Assembly: GCA_955652835.1 (NCBI GenBank)
Contig: CATPBO010000038.1
Coordinates: 1 to 55,634, forward strand
DNA: 55,634 bases
Direction of reading: 5' to 3'
Origin: Candidatus Dormiibacterota bacterium
GTDB taxonomy: Bacteria; Chloroflexota; Dormibacteria; Dormibacterales; Dormibacteraceae
Position 1 is the stretch's first letter; the number at the start of each line of letters is the position of its first letter. Of the stretch, positions 25,173-32,299 are shown in pieces. The position numbers and the translations under genes are program-made. The notes beneath the pieces are model-generated. The model was given only the letters and a program-made list of their open reading frames with translations, was not told the origin of the DNA and searched no databases.

Positions 25173-27146
25173 CTACTGCTCGTCCTTGCCGGCCTCTTCC
25201 CTGCCGCGCCGAGCGAGCTCGGCCACGACCGCCGGGTCGGCCAGCGTGGTGGTGTCACCGAGCGGTCGGTTCTCTGAGACGTCGCGCAGAAGCCTGCGCA
25301 TGATCTTGCCTGAGCGCGTCTTCGGCAGCTCCGGAGTGAACAGGATGTTGGCGGGGGCGGCGAACTTGCCGATCACCTTGCCGACGTGGTCGCGCAGCTC
25401 GCGCAGCATCGCCGGCGAGCCCTCGCGACCACCCTTGAGCGTTACGAAAGCGACGATAGCCTGGCCAGTCTGGGCGTCGTTGCGGCCGGCGACAGCGGCC
25501 TCCGCAACCGCGGGATGGCTCACCAGGGCGCTCTCGATCTCGATGGTCGAGATCCGGTGTCCCGAGACGTTCATCACGTCGTCGACCCGGCCGAGCAGCC
25601 AGAAGTCGCCGTCTTCGTCGACCCGCGCGCCGTCGCCGACGAAGTAGGTGTCCTTCCAGCGATCCCAGTACGTCTTCTGATACCTCTCCGGGTCGCCGTA
25701 GATGCCGCGCAGCATGGCCGGCCACGGCTTGCGGATGACCAGGTAGCCGCCACCCCCCGGGGGCACCTCGTCACCGGCCTCGTTGTAGACCGCGGCATCG
25801 ATGGTCGGGAACGGCTTGGTCGCCGACCCGGGCTTGAGGGTCGTGATGCCGGGCAGAGGCGTAATTAGGATCATGCCTGTCTCCGTCTGCCACCACGTGT
25901 CGACCACCGGCGTGCGATTGCCGCCGATGTGCTCGCGATACCAGACCCAGGCTTCGGGGTTGATCGGCTCGCCGACCGTGCCGAGCAGGCGCAGCGAGCT
26001 CAGGTCGTGTTTGGCCGCGTACTCAGGGCCCCACTTCATGTGAGTTCGGATGGTCGTCGGGGCCGTGTACAGGATGTCCGGCTTGTACCGCTCGACGATC
26101 TGCCACCAGCGGTCCTTGTCCGGATGGTCGGGTGTGCCCTCGTAGATGATGCCGGTGGTGCCATTGGCGAGAGGGCCGAAAACGATGTAGCTGTGCCCGG
26201 TCACCCAACCGATATCGGCGGCACACCAAAAAATCGAGTCCGGCTTGATGTCGAAGATGTAGTGGTGGGTCGTCGACACACCGACGAGGTAGCCGGCAGT
26301 GGTGTGGATGATGCCCTTGGGCTTGGCCGTGGTACCGCTCGTGTAGAGGAGGTAGAGCAGGTCTTCCGAATCCATGGGCTCGCACGGGCAAGAGTCCGGA
26401 TCGTCGCTGACCCCCTCGAGGATGTCGTGGAGCCAGGCGTCGCGTCCTGCCTTCATATTCACGTCGCCCCCGGTTCTCCTGGCCACGATGCAGGTCCTGA
26501 CCGTCGGCGCGGAATCGAGAGCCGCGTCAGCGTTGACCTTGAGCGGCACCCGATTGCCCCTGCGCCAGCCCTCGTCCTGGGTGATCAGCAGCTCGCACTG
26601 CATGTCGTTGAGACGACCTGAGAGGGACTCTCCGCTGAAGCCGCCGAACACGACCGTGAAGGGTGCACCGATGCGCGTGCAGGCGAGCATCGCCACCGGC
26701 AGCTCCGGAATCATTCCCATGTAGATCCCGACGTGGGTCCCCTTACCGACCCCCAGCTTCTTCAGCCCGTTGGCGAGGCGGACGACCTCGCGTTGGAGGT
26801 CGCCGAACGTGATCGTGCGGCGATCGTTGTCCGGCTCGCCTTCCCAGAAGTAGGCGACCATGTCCTTCTGGCCGCGCTCCACATGCCGGTCGACGCAGTT
26901 GTAGCAGACGTTGAGCTTGCCGCCGATGTACCACTTGGCATAAGGCGGCTTCCACTCGTAGAGCTGCTTCCAGGGCTCGAAGAAAGTGATCCGTTCGGCT
27001 TCTTTCGTCCAGAACTCGTCGAAGCCGAGGCTATAGATATCGGGCTGTGCGTTGGCCTGCCGGCTGAACTCCGGAGACGGCTTGAAGCGCCGCTCCTCGA
27101 CCTGCATCGTCTCGATGGCGTGACCATCGAATCTGGGTTCGCTCAT
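25173..27146 (-). CDS. acs: Acetyl-CoA synthetase (AMP-forming)
   Basis: The product has 657 residues, the normal length. It has the N-terminal ACAS domain with FFEPWKQLYEWKPPYAKWYI. The adenylation motif is LLYTSGTTAKPKGIIHTTAG (TTAKPKG rather than the common STGKPKG), then DIGWVTGHSYIVFGPLANG, WWQTETGMILITPLPG and the hinge/C-domain GRVDDVMNVSGHRISTIEIE. The acetylatable Lys lies in PKTRSGKIMRRLLRD. It activates acetate to acetyl-CoA through acetyl-AMP. It is a monocistronic unit divergent from the TfoX-like gene, with 199 bp between that should hold both promoters. Propionyl-CoA synthetase is less likely given the WWQTETG pocket. Confidence 0.93.
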   Translation of the reverse strand: MSEPRFDGHAIETMQVEERRFKPSPEFSRQANAQPDIYSLGFDEFWTKEAERITFFEPWKQLYEWKPPYAKWYIGGKLNVCYNCVDRHVERGQKDMVAYFWEGEPDNDRRTITFGDLQREVVRLANGLKKLGVGKGTHVGIYMGMIPELPVAMLACTRIGAPFTVVFGGFSGESLSGRLNDMQCELLITQDEGWRRGNRVPLKVNADAALDSAPTVRTCIVARRTGGDVNMKAGRDAWLHDILEGVSDDPDSCPCEPMDSEDLLYLLYTSGTTAKPKGIIHTTAGYLVGVSTTHHYIFDIKPDSIFWCAADIGWVTGHSYIVFGPLANGTTGIIYEGTPDHPDKDRWWQIVERYKPDILYTAPTTIRTHMKWGPEYAAKHDLSSLRLLGTVGEPINPEAWVWYREHIGGNRTPVVDTWWQTETGMILITPLPGITTLKPGSATKPFPTIDAAVYNEAGDEVPPGGGGYLVIRKPWPAMLRGIYGDPERYQKTYWDRWKDTYFVGDGARVDEDGDFWLLGRVDDVMNVSGHRISTIEIESALVSHPAVAEAAVAGRNDAQTGQAIVAFVTLKGGREGSPAMLRELRDHVGKVIGKFAAPANILFTPELPKTRSGKIMRRLLRDVSENRPLGDTTTLADPAVVAELARRGREEAGKDEQ

Positions 27147-27345
27147 CAGCCTCTCTCCTCAGATGACATGAATCGTCTCACCCGGCTTCAACTCGAGGTG
27201 CGTCCGAGCTGGTAACCCTGGCCTCTCCCACCCACGTCGATCATAAGGCTCGCGCCTGCAGCCCGAGCCCACGGTCGGGATGGCCCAACCTGGTCGCTCC
27301 CAGCCTTAAACTGGCACATTCCGCTATGAGCTGTGAACGCGCCGC

Positions 27346-27672
27346 GTGACACCTGAGCAGCGGTATGACTCTCTGGTGAGGTCCATCCTCTCCAGCTCAC
27401 CCTCGGCGCGAATCGGCGAAGGCAAGGGCTTCGGATCGACCGGACAGCTGAAGGTGAACGGCAAGATCTTCGCGATGCTCGTGAGGGAGAGGCTCGTCCT
27501 CAAGCTTCCGCGCGAGCGGGTCACCGAGCTTGTCGAGACTCGAGAGGGCGAACATTTCGATGCGGGAAAGGGCAAACCGATGCGCGAGTGGTTCGCGTTG
27601 TCCCCCAGTTCGAGAAAACACTGGCCGGCTCTTGCCAACGAAGCGATGGCGTTCGTCAGCGCGAAGAGCTGA
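27346..27672 (+). CDS. TfoX/Sxy N-terminal-like or YjbR-like small protein
   Basis: The GTG start gives 108 residues. After YDSLVRSILSSS, GFGSTGQLKVNGKIFAMLVR and ERLVLKLPRERVTELVETRE match the TfoX_N/MmcQ-type fold, in which a glycine-rich MFG-x-x-G-x-x-x-NG-K-x-F core is conserved. The C-terminus has MREWFALSPSSRKHWPALAN. Such stand-alone domains in high-GC bacteria have no assigned role and should not be read as competence regulators. It is followed after 42 bp by an acyl-CoA synthetase. Confidence 0.65.
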   Translation: MTPEQRYDSLVRSILSSSPSARIGEGKGFGSTGQLKVNGKIFAMLVRERLVLKLPRERVTELVETREGEHFDAGKGKPMREWFALSPSSRKHWPALANEAMAFVSAKS

Positions 27673-27714
27673 CTCTTCCCGGTTGGTGGCCCTCGATATT
27701 CTGATAGCTGTTCT

Positions 27715-29223
27715 ATGAGGATGGGACAGAGCACGAACATCACGGCTTTCCTGGACCAGGGCGAGACCGACAAAGCCGCGCTGGTCGTGCCTGACGGCCC
27801 CGCCCTGACGTACGGCCGTCTGCGAGAGCTGACCGATCAAGTGGTCATCGCGCTGGTGTCTCATGGAGTCGCGCCAGGCGATCGCGTCGCGATGGTATTT
27901 CCGAACGGACCAGAAGCCGTTCTCCTGTTTCTGGCCACATCGATGATCGGGGTCTGCTGTCCGCTCAATCCCGGCTACAAAGAAGACGAGTTTCGCTTCT
28001 ACCTCGAGGACACCGGCGCCCGGTTCCTGCTGGTGCCGCCAGGCGAGGCTGCCGCGGCGCGCCAGGCCCTTCCGGCCGGCGGCAAGGTGATCGAGGTAGA
28101 GCTGGATCCGGACGGCCGGCTCCAGCTGAGCAACCACGAGGTGCACAGGCAGGCGGATTCAATCGACGCGGCAGATCTCGAAGCCACAGCACTGGTCCTG
28201 CACACCAGCGGTACCACGAGCCGGCCAAAGCGGGTGCCGCTGAGCCACCGAAACCTGATCACCTCGGCACGCAACATCATTCAGTCGTACGAACTGTCGG
28301 CGGACGACGTCTCCCTTTGCATCATGCCGCTGTTTCATGTGCACGGCTTGGTTGCCTCTGCACTTGCGACATTGGGTTCGGGCGGCACAGTGGTCGTGCC
28401 GCGACGCTTCAACCCGCTCGGCTTTCGTCCCCTGATGGAGGCAGCGCTGCCCACCTGGTTCAGCGCTTCGCCGACGCCACATCAGCTGATCCTGTCCCGG
28501 CTCCAAGACAAGCGACCGCCAGGCTGCGAGCGCCTGCGGTTCGTTCGCTCATGCAGCTCAGCGCTTTCTCCTGCGCAGATGCAGCTGATGGAGGAACGCT
28601 TTGGCGTACCTGTACTGGAGGCTTACGGCATGACCGAGGCCAGTCACCAGATGGCGTCGAACCCACTACCCCCGGATCGCCGCGAGCCGGGCAGCGTCGG
28701 ACGCGGAACCGGGGTCGAGATAGCGATCCTCGACGAGGCGGGAGACGAGCTTCTCCCGGGGGCCAACGGGGAGGTGGCTGTCCGAGGACCCAACGTGATC
28801 GAAGGTTATGAGAACAATCCGCACGCGAACGCGAGCTCGTTCACGCGAGGCTGGTTTCGTACCGGTGACCTGGGGGTGCTGGATCGAGACGGATATCTGC
28901 GTTTGCTCAGCCGCATCAAGGAGCTCATCAACCGCGGCGGAGAGAAGATCGCGCCGCGCGAGATCGATGAGGTGCTTGAAGCGCATCCAGCAGTCAAGGA
29001 GGCGGTCAGTTTTGGTGTCCCGCACGCGACCTGGGGCGAGGAGGTCGCCGCCGCCGTGGTGCTCAACCAGCCGATTACCGAGAAAGAGCTCCTCATCTTT
29101 TGCCGGGAGCGACTGGCGGACTTCAAGGTGCCGAGGCATCTTCACATCGTCGAAGAGATTCCGAAAACGCCTACCGGCAAGGTCCAGCGCCGCTTCGTCG
29201 CCGAGCAGTTCACCCACCAGTGA
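27715..29223 (+). CDS. AMP-dependent acyl-CoA synthetase
   Basis: The product has 502 residues; an ATG two codons later is also possible. The adenylation motif is LVLHTSGTTSRPKRVPLSHR, then MPLFHVHGLVASALATLGSG, LEAYGMTEASHQMASNPLPP, WFRTGDLGVLDRDGYLRLLS and the catalytic Lys in PKTPTGKVQRRF. The HVHGLVAS/AYGMTEASHQM pattern is close to FadD-like and oxalyl-CoA synthetase (Pcs60-like) enzymes, so oxalate or another short acid is possible. No oxalyl-CoA decarboxylase is nearby. The next gene, a ketopantoate reductase homologue, overlaps by 4 bp. Confidence 0.85.
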   Translation: MRMGQSTNITAFLDQGETDKAALVVPDGPALTYGRLRELTDQVVIALVSHGVAPGDRVAMVFPNGPEAVLLFLATSMIGVCCPLNPGYKEDEFRFYLEDTGARFLLVPPGEAAAARQALPAGGKVIEVELDPDGRLQLSNHEVHRQADSIDAADLEATALVLHTSGTTSRPKRVPLSHRNLITSARNIIQSYELSADDVSLCIMPLFHVHGLVASALATLGSGGTVVVPRRFNPLGFRPLMEAALPTWFSASPTPHQLILSRLQDKRPPGCERLRFVRSCSSALSPAQMQLMEERFGVPVLEAYGMTEASHQMASNPLPPDRREPGSVGRGTGVEIAILDEAGDELLPGANGEVAVRGPNVIEGYENNPHANASSFTRGWFRTGDLGVLDRDGYLRLLSRIKELINRGGEKIAPREIDEVLEAHPAVKEAVSFGVPHATWGEEVAAAVVLNQPITEKELLIFCRERLADFKVPRHLHIVEEIPKTPTGKVQRRFVAEQFTHQ

Positions 29224-30191
29224 AGGTCGCGATCCTTGGCGCGGGCGCCACTGGGGGCTTCCTCGGCGCCCGCCTCGCGATGACAGGCGCCGAGATAGTG
29301 CTCATCGCGCGAGGCCCGCATCTCAAGGCCATGTCCGAGACGGGCCTGCGGCTAATTGAACCGGACGGCGAAACCACCGTACGTGTGAACGCGACCGATG
29401 ACCTCGGCGCTCTGCGCGGAGCGGATGCCGTTTTCGTCACCCTGAAGGCACACAGCGTGCCCGCGATCGCGGAACGTTTGGCGGCCAACCTGGACGTCGG
29501 CACCGCCGTTGTCAGCGCACAGAATGGCATCCCCTGGTGGTACTTCCAGCGTCACGGGGGCGAGCTCGAAGGGACTCATCTCGAAACAGTTGACCCCGGG
29601 GGATTGGTCGCCCGCACGATCAACCCCGACCGCGTCATCGCCTGCATCGTCTATCCGGCGACCAGCGTCGTGGGGCCGGGCATCGTGCGCCACGTCGAGG
29701 GAGAAAAGTTCTCTCTCGGCGAGCTTGACGGCGCCCAGACACCGCGCATCCTTGCGCTCTCGAGTCTGCTCGCGAGCGCGGGACTCAAGGCGCCCGTGCA
29801 ATCCAGGGTTCGACAGGAGCTCTGGGTAAAGCTGATGGGCAACGCTGTCTTCAATCCGCTCAGCGTGCTCACGCGGGCGAGCCTGGGCCAGATGGCTGAA
29901 TCCCCCGTGCTGTCCCCGGTCGTGCGAGCCGCAATGGAAGAGGTCGATGCCGTCGCGCGCCGGCTGGGAGTTGAGATGCCGATCACGATCGACCAGCGAA
30001 TTCGAGGCGCAGCGCGCGTCGGCGCTCACAAGACATCGATGCTCCAGGATCTCGAAGCAGGCCGGCCGATGGAGATCGACGCGATCGTTGGCTCCGTGGT
30101 GGAGCTGGCAGCCCGCCTTGATGTGCCGGTCCCCCACTTGCGGACCATCTACGCGAGCGTCAAAGTGCTGGCCGCCTCAACGTTGAGCTAG
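29220..30191 (+). CDS. 2-dehydropantoate 2-reductase (ketopantoate reductase) family
   Basis: The GTG start in the previous stop (GTGA) gives 323 residues. The Rossmann motif VKVAILGAGATGGFLGARLA is at the very N-terminus, which supports this start. LKAHSVPAIAERL and AQNGIPWWYFQRHGG follow, then the catalytic Lys helix ELWVKLMGNAVFNPLSVLTR and the C-terminal HKTSMLQDLEAGRPMEIDAI with the Ser/Asp substrate residues of PanE. It reduces ketopantoate, or a related 2-keto acid, with NADPH. Its coupling to an acyl-CoA synthetase rather than to panB or panC leaves open that it acts on another substrate in a catabolic route. Confidence 0.85.
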   Translation: MKVAILGAGATGGFLGARLAMTGAEIVLIARGPHLKAMSETGLRLIEPDGETTVRVNATDDLGALRGADAVFVTLKAHSVPAIAERLAANLDVGTAVVSAQNGIPWWYFQRHGGELEGTHLETVDPGGLVARTINPDRVIACIVYPATSVVGPGIVRHVEGEKFSLGELDGAQTPRILALSSLLASAGLKAPVQSRVRQELWVKLMGNAVFNPLSVLTRASLGQMAESPVLSPVVRAAMEEVDAVARRLGVEMPITIDQRIRGAARVGAHKTSMLQDLEAGRPMEIDAIVGSVVELAARLDVPVPHLRTIYASVKVLAASTLS

Positions 30192-30265
30192 AGCATCCTT
30201 GACGGCCTGAAGTCGTGCGCCTACTCTCTGTGGAACCAGGCAAGACACGGTCGGAGGGGACGGCG

Positions 30266-30868
30266 ATGGCATGGAAGCTCGAAGGGACCTATTTCGAAAA
30301 CTGCAACTGCGACTGGGTCTGCCCGTGCACGGTGACCAGCTTCGCTTCACCTGCGACCGGCGACCGCTGCCATGTCATCCTCAATTACCACGTCGAACGT
30401 GGCGAGGTGGACGGCGTTGACGTCAGCGGTCGGAGCGTTTCGGTCGTGGCCGACTCACCGAAGAAAATGCTGGATGGCGGCTGGCGAGTTGGCCTGATCA
30501 TCGACGACAAGGCTTCGAAAGAGCAGGCGGACAAGCTCACCGGCGTGTTTGCCGGCCAGGCGGGCGGTCCGATGGCAAGTCTCGCGCCGCTGATCGGCGA
30601 GCTTCTCGGTATCGAACGCCTACCGATCGAATACGCGGACGATGGCAGACGCCACAGTATCCGGATCGGCGACGCGGTCGCCATCGAGGTCGAGGATTTC
30701 GTCGCGCAGGAGGGCGGGGAGACCACCAAGCTGACGGGTGTGTTCCATCCGTCGAACTCGACGATTACGATCGCGCGCCCGACCGCGTCGAAGATCAAGG
30801 CGTTCGGAATGGAATTCAAGAACGCAGGGAAGAGCGCTTTCTCCGCGCCCTTCAACTGGGCCGGCTGA
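30266..30868 (+). CDS. DUF1326 protein with Cys-rich N-terminus
   Basis: The ATG at 30266 (ggagggg upstream) gives 200 residues. The start WKLEGTYFENCNCDWVCPC is the DUF1326 signature, with four cysteines in CNCDWVCPC, a likely metal or redox site. HVILNYHVERGEVDGVDVSG, LTGVFAGQAGGPMASLAPLI and a C-terminal SAFSAPFNWAG follow. The family's function is unknown. The next gene is the OsmC-like candidate selenoprotein, 126 bp downstream, so a thiol-redox neighbourhood is suggested. Confidence 0.8.
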   Translation: MAWKLEGTYFENCNCDWVCPCTVTSFASPATGDRCHVILNYHVERGEVDGVDVSGRSVSVVADSPKKMLDGGWRVGLIIDDKASKEQADKLTGVFAGQAGGPMASLAPLIGELLGIERLPIEYADDGRRHSIRIGDAVAIEVEDFVAQEGGETTKLTGVFHPSNSTITIARPTASKIKAFGMEFKNAGKSAFSAPFNWAG

Positions 30869-30994
30869 CCCGGGATCGCGACACCCGAACCTAACCGTCG
30901 TCAGATGACTTTGAACGTCGCGGTTGAGCTGATTGAGCCCATCACACCGGACGCCGTCGCTGAGTACGAATAGCGTTGGCCTAAGGTTCTCGGC

Positions 30995-31531
30995 GTGGAC
31001 AAGAAACCGACCAGGGTCGACCTCGACAGGATGAAGAAGGCGTACGACGCGATGCGGGCCAACACCCGCAACGTTCCGGTCCTCACCCAGAGAGCCGTCG
31101 CGCACATCGACAAGGACATGCACATGGTCGGCCGGGTCGGCCGGTTCCGGCTCGAGTCTGACGAGCCGCCAGAGCGTGGAGGCGACGATCTTGCGCCGGC
31201 GCCGCTCCAGTACGTCGTCGCCGGGGCAGCCTTTTGACTGCTCACCCAGCTGGCGAAGTTTTCGCCACTCTACGATGTGCCGATTGAAGAAGCGGCCGTG
31301 GACGTTCGTGCCACGTTCAGCGTCGCGGACAAGTACGACCTCGGCGGGCCGCCCGGTGCGTTTCAACAGGTGACCTTCGACCTGAAGGTCAAGAGTTCTG
31401 CACCGGAGTCACAGGTCAAGCGGCTGATCGCTCATGCCGAGCGTGCCTGCCATGCGGCGCAGACGTTTCGCGCGCCAGTCGCGGTGGAGCTGAAGGCGAC
31501 CCTGAACGGCGAGTCCCTGGCCCTGCCCTAG
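30995..31531 (+). CDS. Candidate selenoprotein: OsmC-like protein with Sec at the peroxidatic cysteine
   Basis: From GTG 30995 the frame is open to 31531 except for a single TGA at 31235-31237. Read as Sec it gives 178 residues. Around it the protein reads APAPLQYVVAGAAF-U-LLTQLAKF, matching the OsmC motif P-x-x-LL-x-A-x-x-A-C, where Cys attacks peroxides. The second conserved OsmC cysteine is kept: AHAERACHAAQTFRAPVAVE (Cys152, where OsmC has AE-x-x-C-PV). No start with a ribosome site lies between the TGA and 31277, so two separate genes are unlikely. Standard calling would report an 80-residue stub and an 84-residue fragment. A SECIS-like hairpin starts 13 nt after the TGA. Role: reduction of organic hydroperoxides or detoxification of electrophiles. 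Confidence 0.8.
31251..31267 (+). promoter_or_regulatory. Bacterial SECIS-like hairpin of the OsmC-like gene
   Basis: The perfect 7-bp stem TGGCGAA (31251-31257) / TTCGCCA (31261-31267) encloses a GTT loop. The stem begins 13 nt after the TGA and the loop G lies 21 nt from it, the same geometry as the element in the DsbA/FrnE-like gene 20 kb away. The loop starts with G-U, as bacterial SECIS loops do. Confidence 0.7.
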
Positions 31532-31546
31532 GTATCCTCAAGCGCC

Positions 31547-31993
31547 GTGGCGTCGTGGACCGAGTTCGAGGCGGCTGAGCCCGAATTTGCTTCGCGGGTG
31601 CGGGCGCTGATGGCATCGCGCAGGCATCTCACCATGGCCACTCTGCGCGGTGACGGCTCGCCGCGAATCAGCGGCACCGAGGTCGAGTTTGCCGATGGGC
31701 AATTGCGCATCGGGTCGATGAGCGGCGCTGTGAAAGCGCAGGATCTGCTCCGCGATCCGCGAGTCGCCATCCACGGCCCGACCCATGACCCGCCCGCCGA
31801 CAGTCCAGCAGCCTGGAAGGGCGAGGCAAAGATCGCCGGCACCGCTGTCGCAGTCGAGTCTGGTGCCGCCGCCCACAGATTCCTCATCGACGTCCAGGAG
31901 GCCGTGATCACACGCTTGAACGAAGCCGGCACTCGCCTTGTGGTCGAATCCTGGAATCCCGTTCGTGGCTATCGCAGGTTTGAGCGCGAGTAG
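31547..31993 (+). CDS. Pyridoxamine 5'-phosphate oxidase family protein (F420/FMN split-barrel)
   Basis: The GTG start 15 bp after the OsmC-like stop gives 148 residues. The split barrel begins VRALMASRRHLTMATLRGDG, then SPRISGTEVEFADGQLRIGS and KAQDLLRDPRVAIHGPTHDP, the classic PNPOx pattern in which a short core binds FMN or F420. A helix and a final strand LVVESWNPVRGYRRFERE complete it. Proteins of this size are usually flavin or deazaflavin-dependent reductases or binders of unknown substrate, not PdxH. It probably shares a transcript with the OsmC-like gene. Confidence 0.8.
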   Translation: MASWTEFEAAEPEFASRVRALMASRRHLTMATLRGDGSPRISGTEVEFADGQLRIGSMSGAVKAQDLLRDPRVAIHGPTHDPPADSPAAWKGEAKIAGTAVAVESGAAAHRFLIDVQEAVITRLNEAGTRLVVESWNPVRGYRRFERE

Positions 31994-32001
31994 ACGCCTT
32001 T

Positions 32002-32045
32002 AAGGGCCGGCTCCCCCGTCCCTGATGGGGAAGGGATGGGCCCTT
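32002..32045 (+). terminator. Two-part hairpin after the PNPOx-family gene
   Basis: Outer arms AAGGGCC (32002-32008) and GGCCCTT (32039-32045) enclose an inner stem TCCCT (32019-32023) / AGGGA (32032-32036). It lies 8 bp past the stop codon, where a terminator would isolate the next unit. No T run follows, so factor-independent termination is uncertain. Confidence 0.4.
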
Positions 32046-32096
32046 CCGACTTGTAGCCAGGCAACACTGCGCAAAGAAAGCACCGCCGGATCGAGC

Positions 32097-32125
32097 TTTG
32101 AGTTGACACCGATCGTCAACTCAAA
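32097..32125. promoter_or_regulatory. Perfect 11-bp inverted repeat upstream of the peptide/XRE-TPR unit
   Basis: TTTGAGTTGAC (32097-32107) and GTCAACTCAAA (32115-32125) are perfect complements with a 7-bp spacer. The left arm contains most of a consensus -35 box, TTGACA (32103-32108). The peptide gene starts 35 bp after the right arm. Position and symmetry fit a dimeric regulator site, most simply that of the XRE-TPR protein encoded just downstream. Confidence 0.6.
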
Positions 32126-32160
32126 CGACACTCGCGGCATCCCGTAACTGGAGGTGCGCA

Positions 32161-32256
32161 ATGCGCAAGCTAATGCTCTCGTTGTTCCTTACGGTGGTGG
32201 CCATCGCGATCTCATTCGTGCCGGTTGCGGCAGCAGGGATCGGCCCCACCCCGTAA
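32161..32256 (+). CDS. Short exported peptide (31 aa), candidate signalling pro-peptide
   Basis: The ATG follows a GGAGG site (tggaggtgcgca) at a suitable spacing. The product starts MRKLMLSLFLTVVAIAISFV, a compact signal peptide: two basic residues, a hydrophobic core, and a PVAAA cleavage region. Only the tail GIGPTP remains after predicted AAA|G cleavage. The stop is 43 bp before the ATG of the XRE-TPR regulator, so the two are almost certainly co-transcribed. Tiny secreted peptides beside TPR-containing HTH regulators are the layout of RRNPP quorum-sensing pairs. It could also be a leader peptide or a simple small membrane protein. It is too short to be called by default in most annotations. 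Confidence 0.55.
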   Translation: MRKLMLSLFLTVVAIAISFVPVAAAGIGPTP

Positions 32257-32299
32257 ATTCAGCCGTTAAGTTCGGCTCAGATGTGTCGAGTGTGGCGGT

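Noticed and set aside
31277-31531. Separate 84-residue gene downstream of the TGA in the OsmC-like frame
   Set aside because: Its start is a GTG in the middle of an OsmC core strand and the frame before it continues the domain. It is the C-terminal half of one protein.
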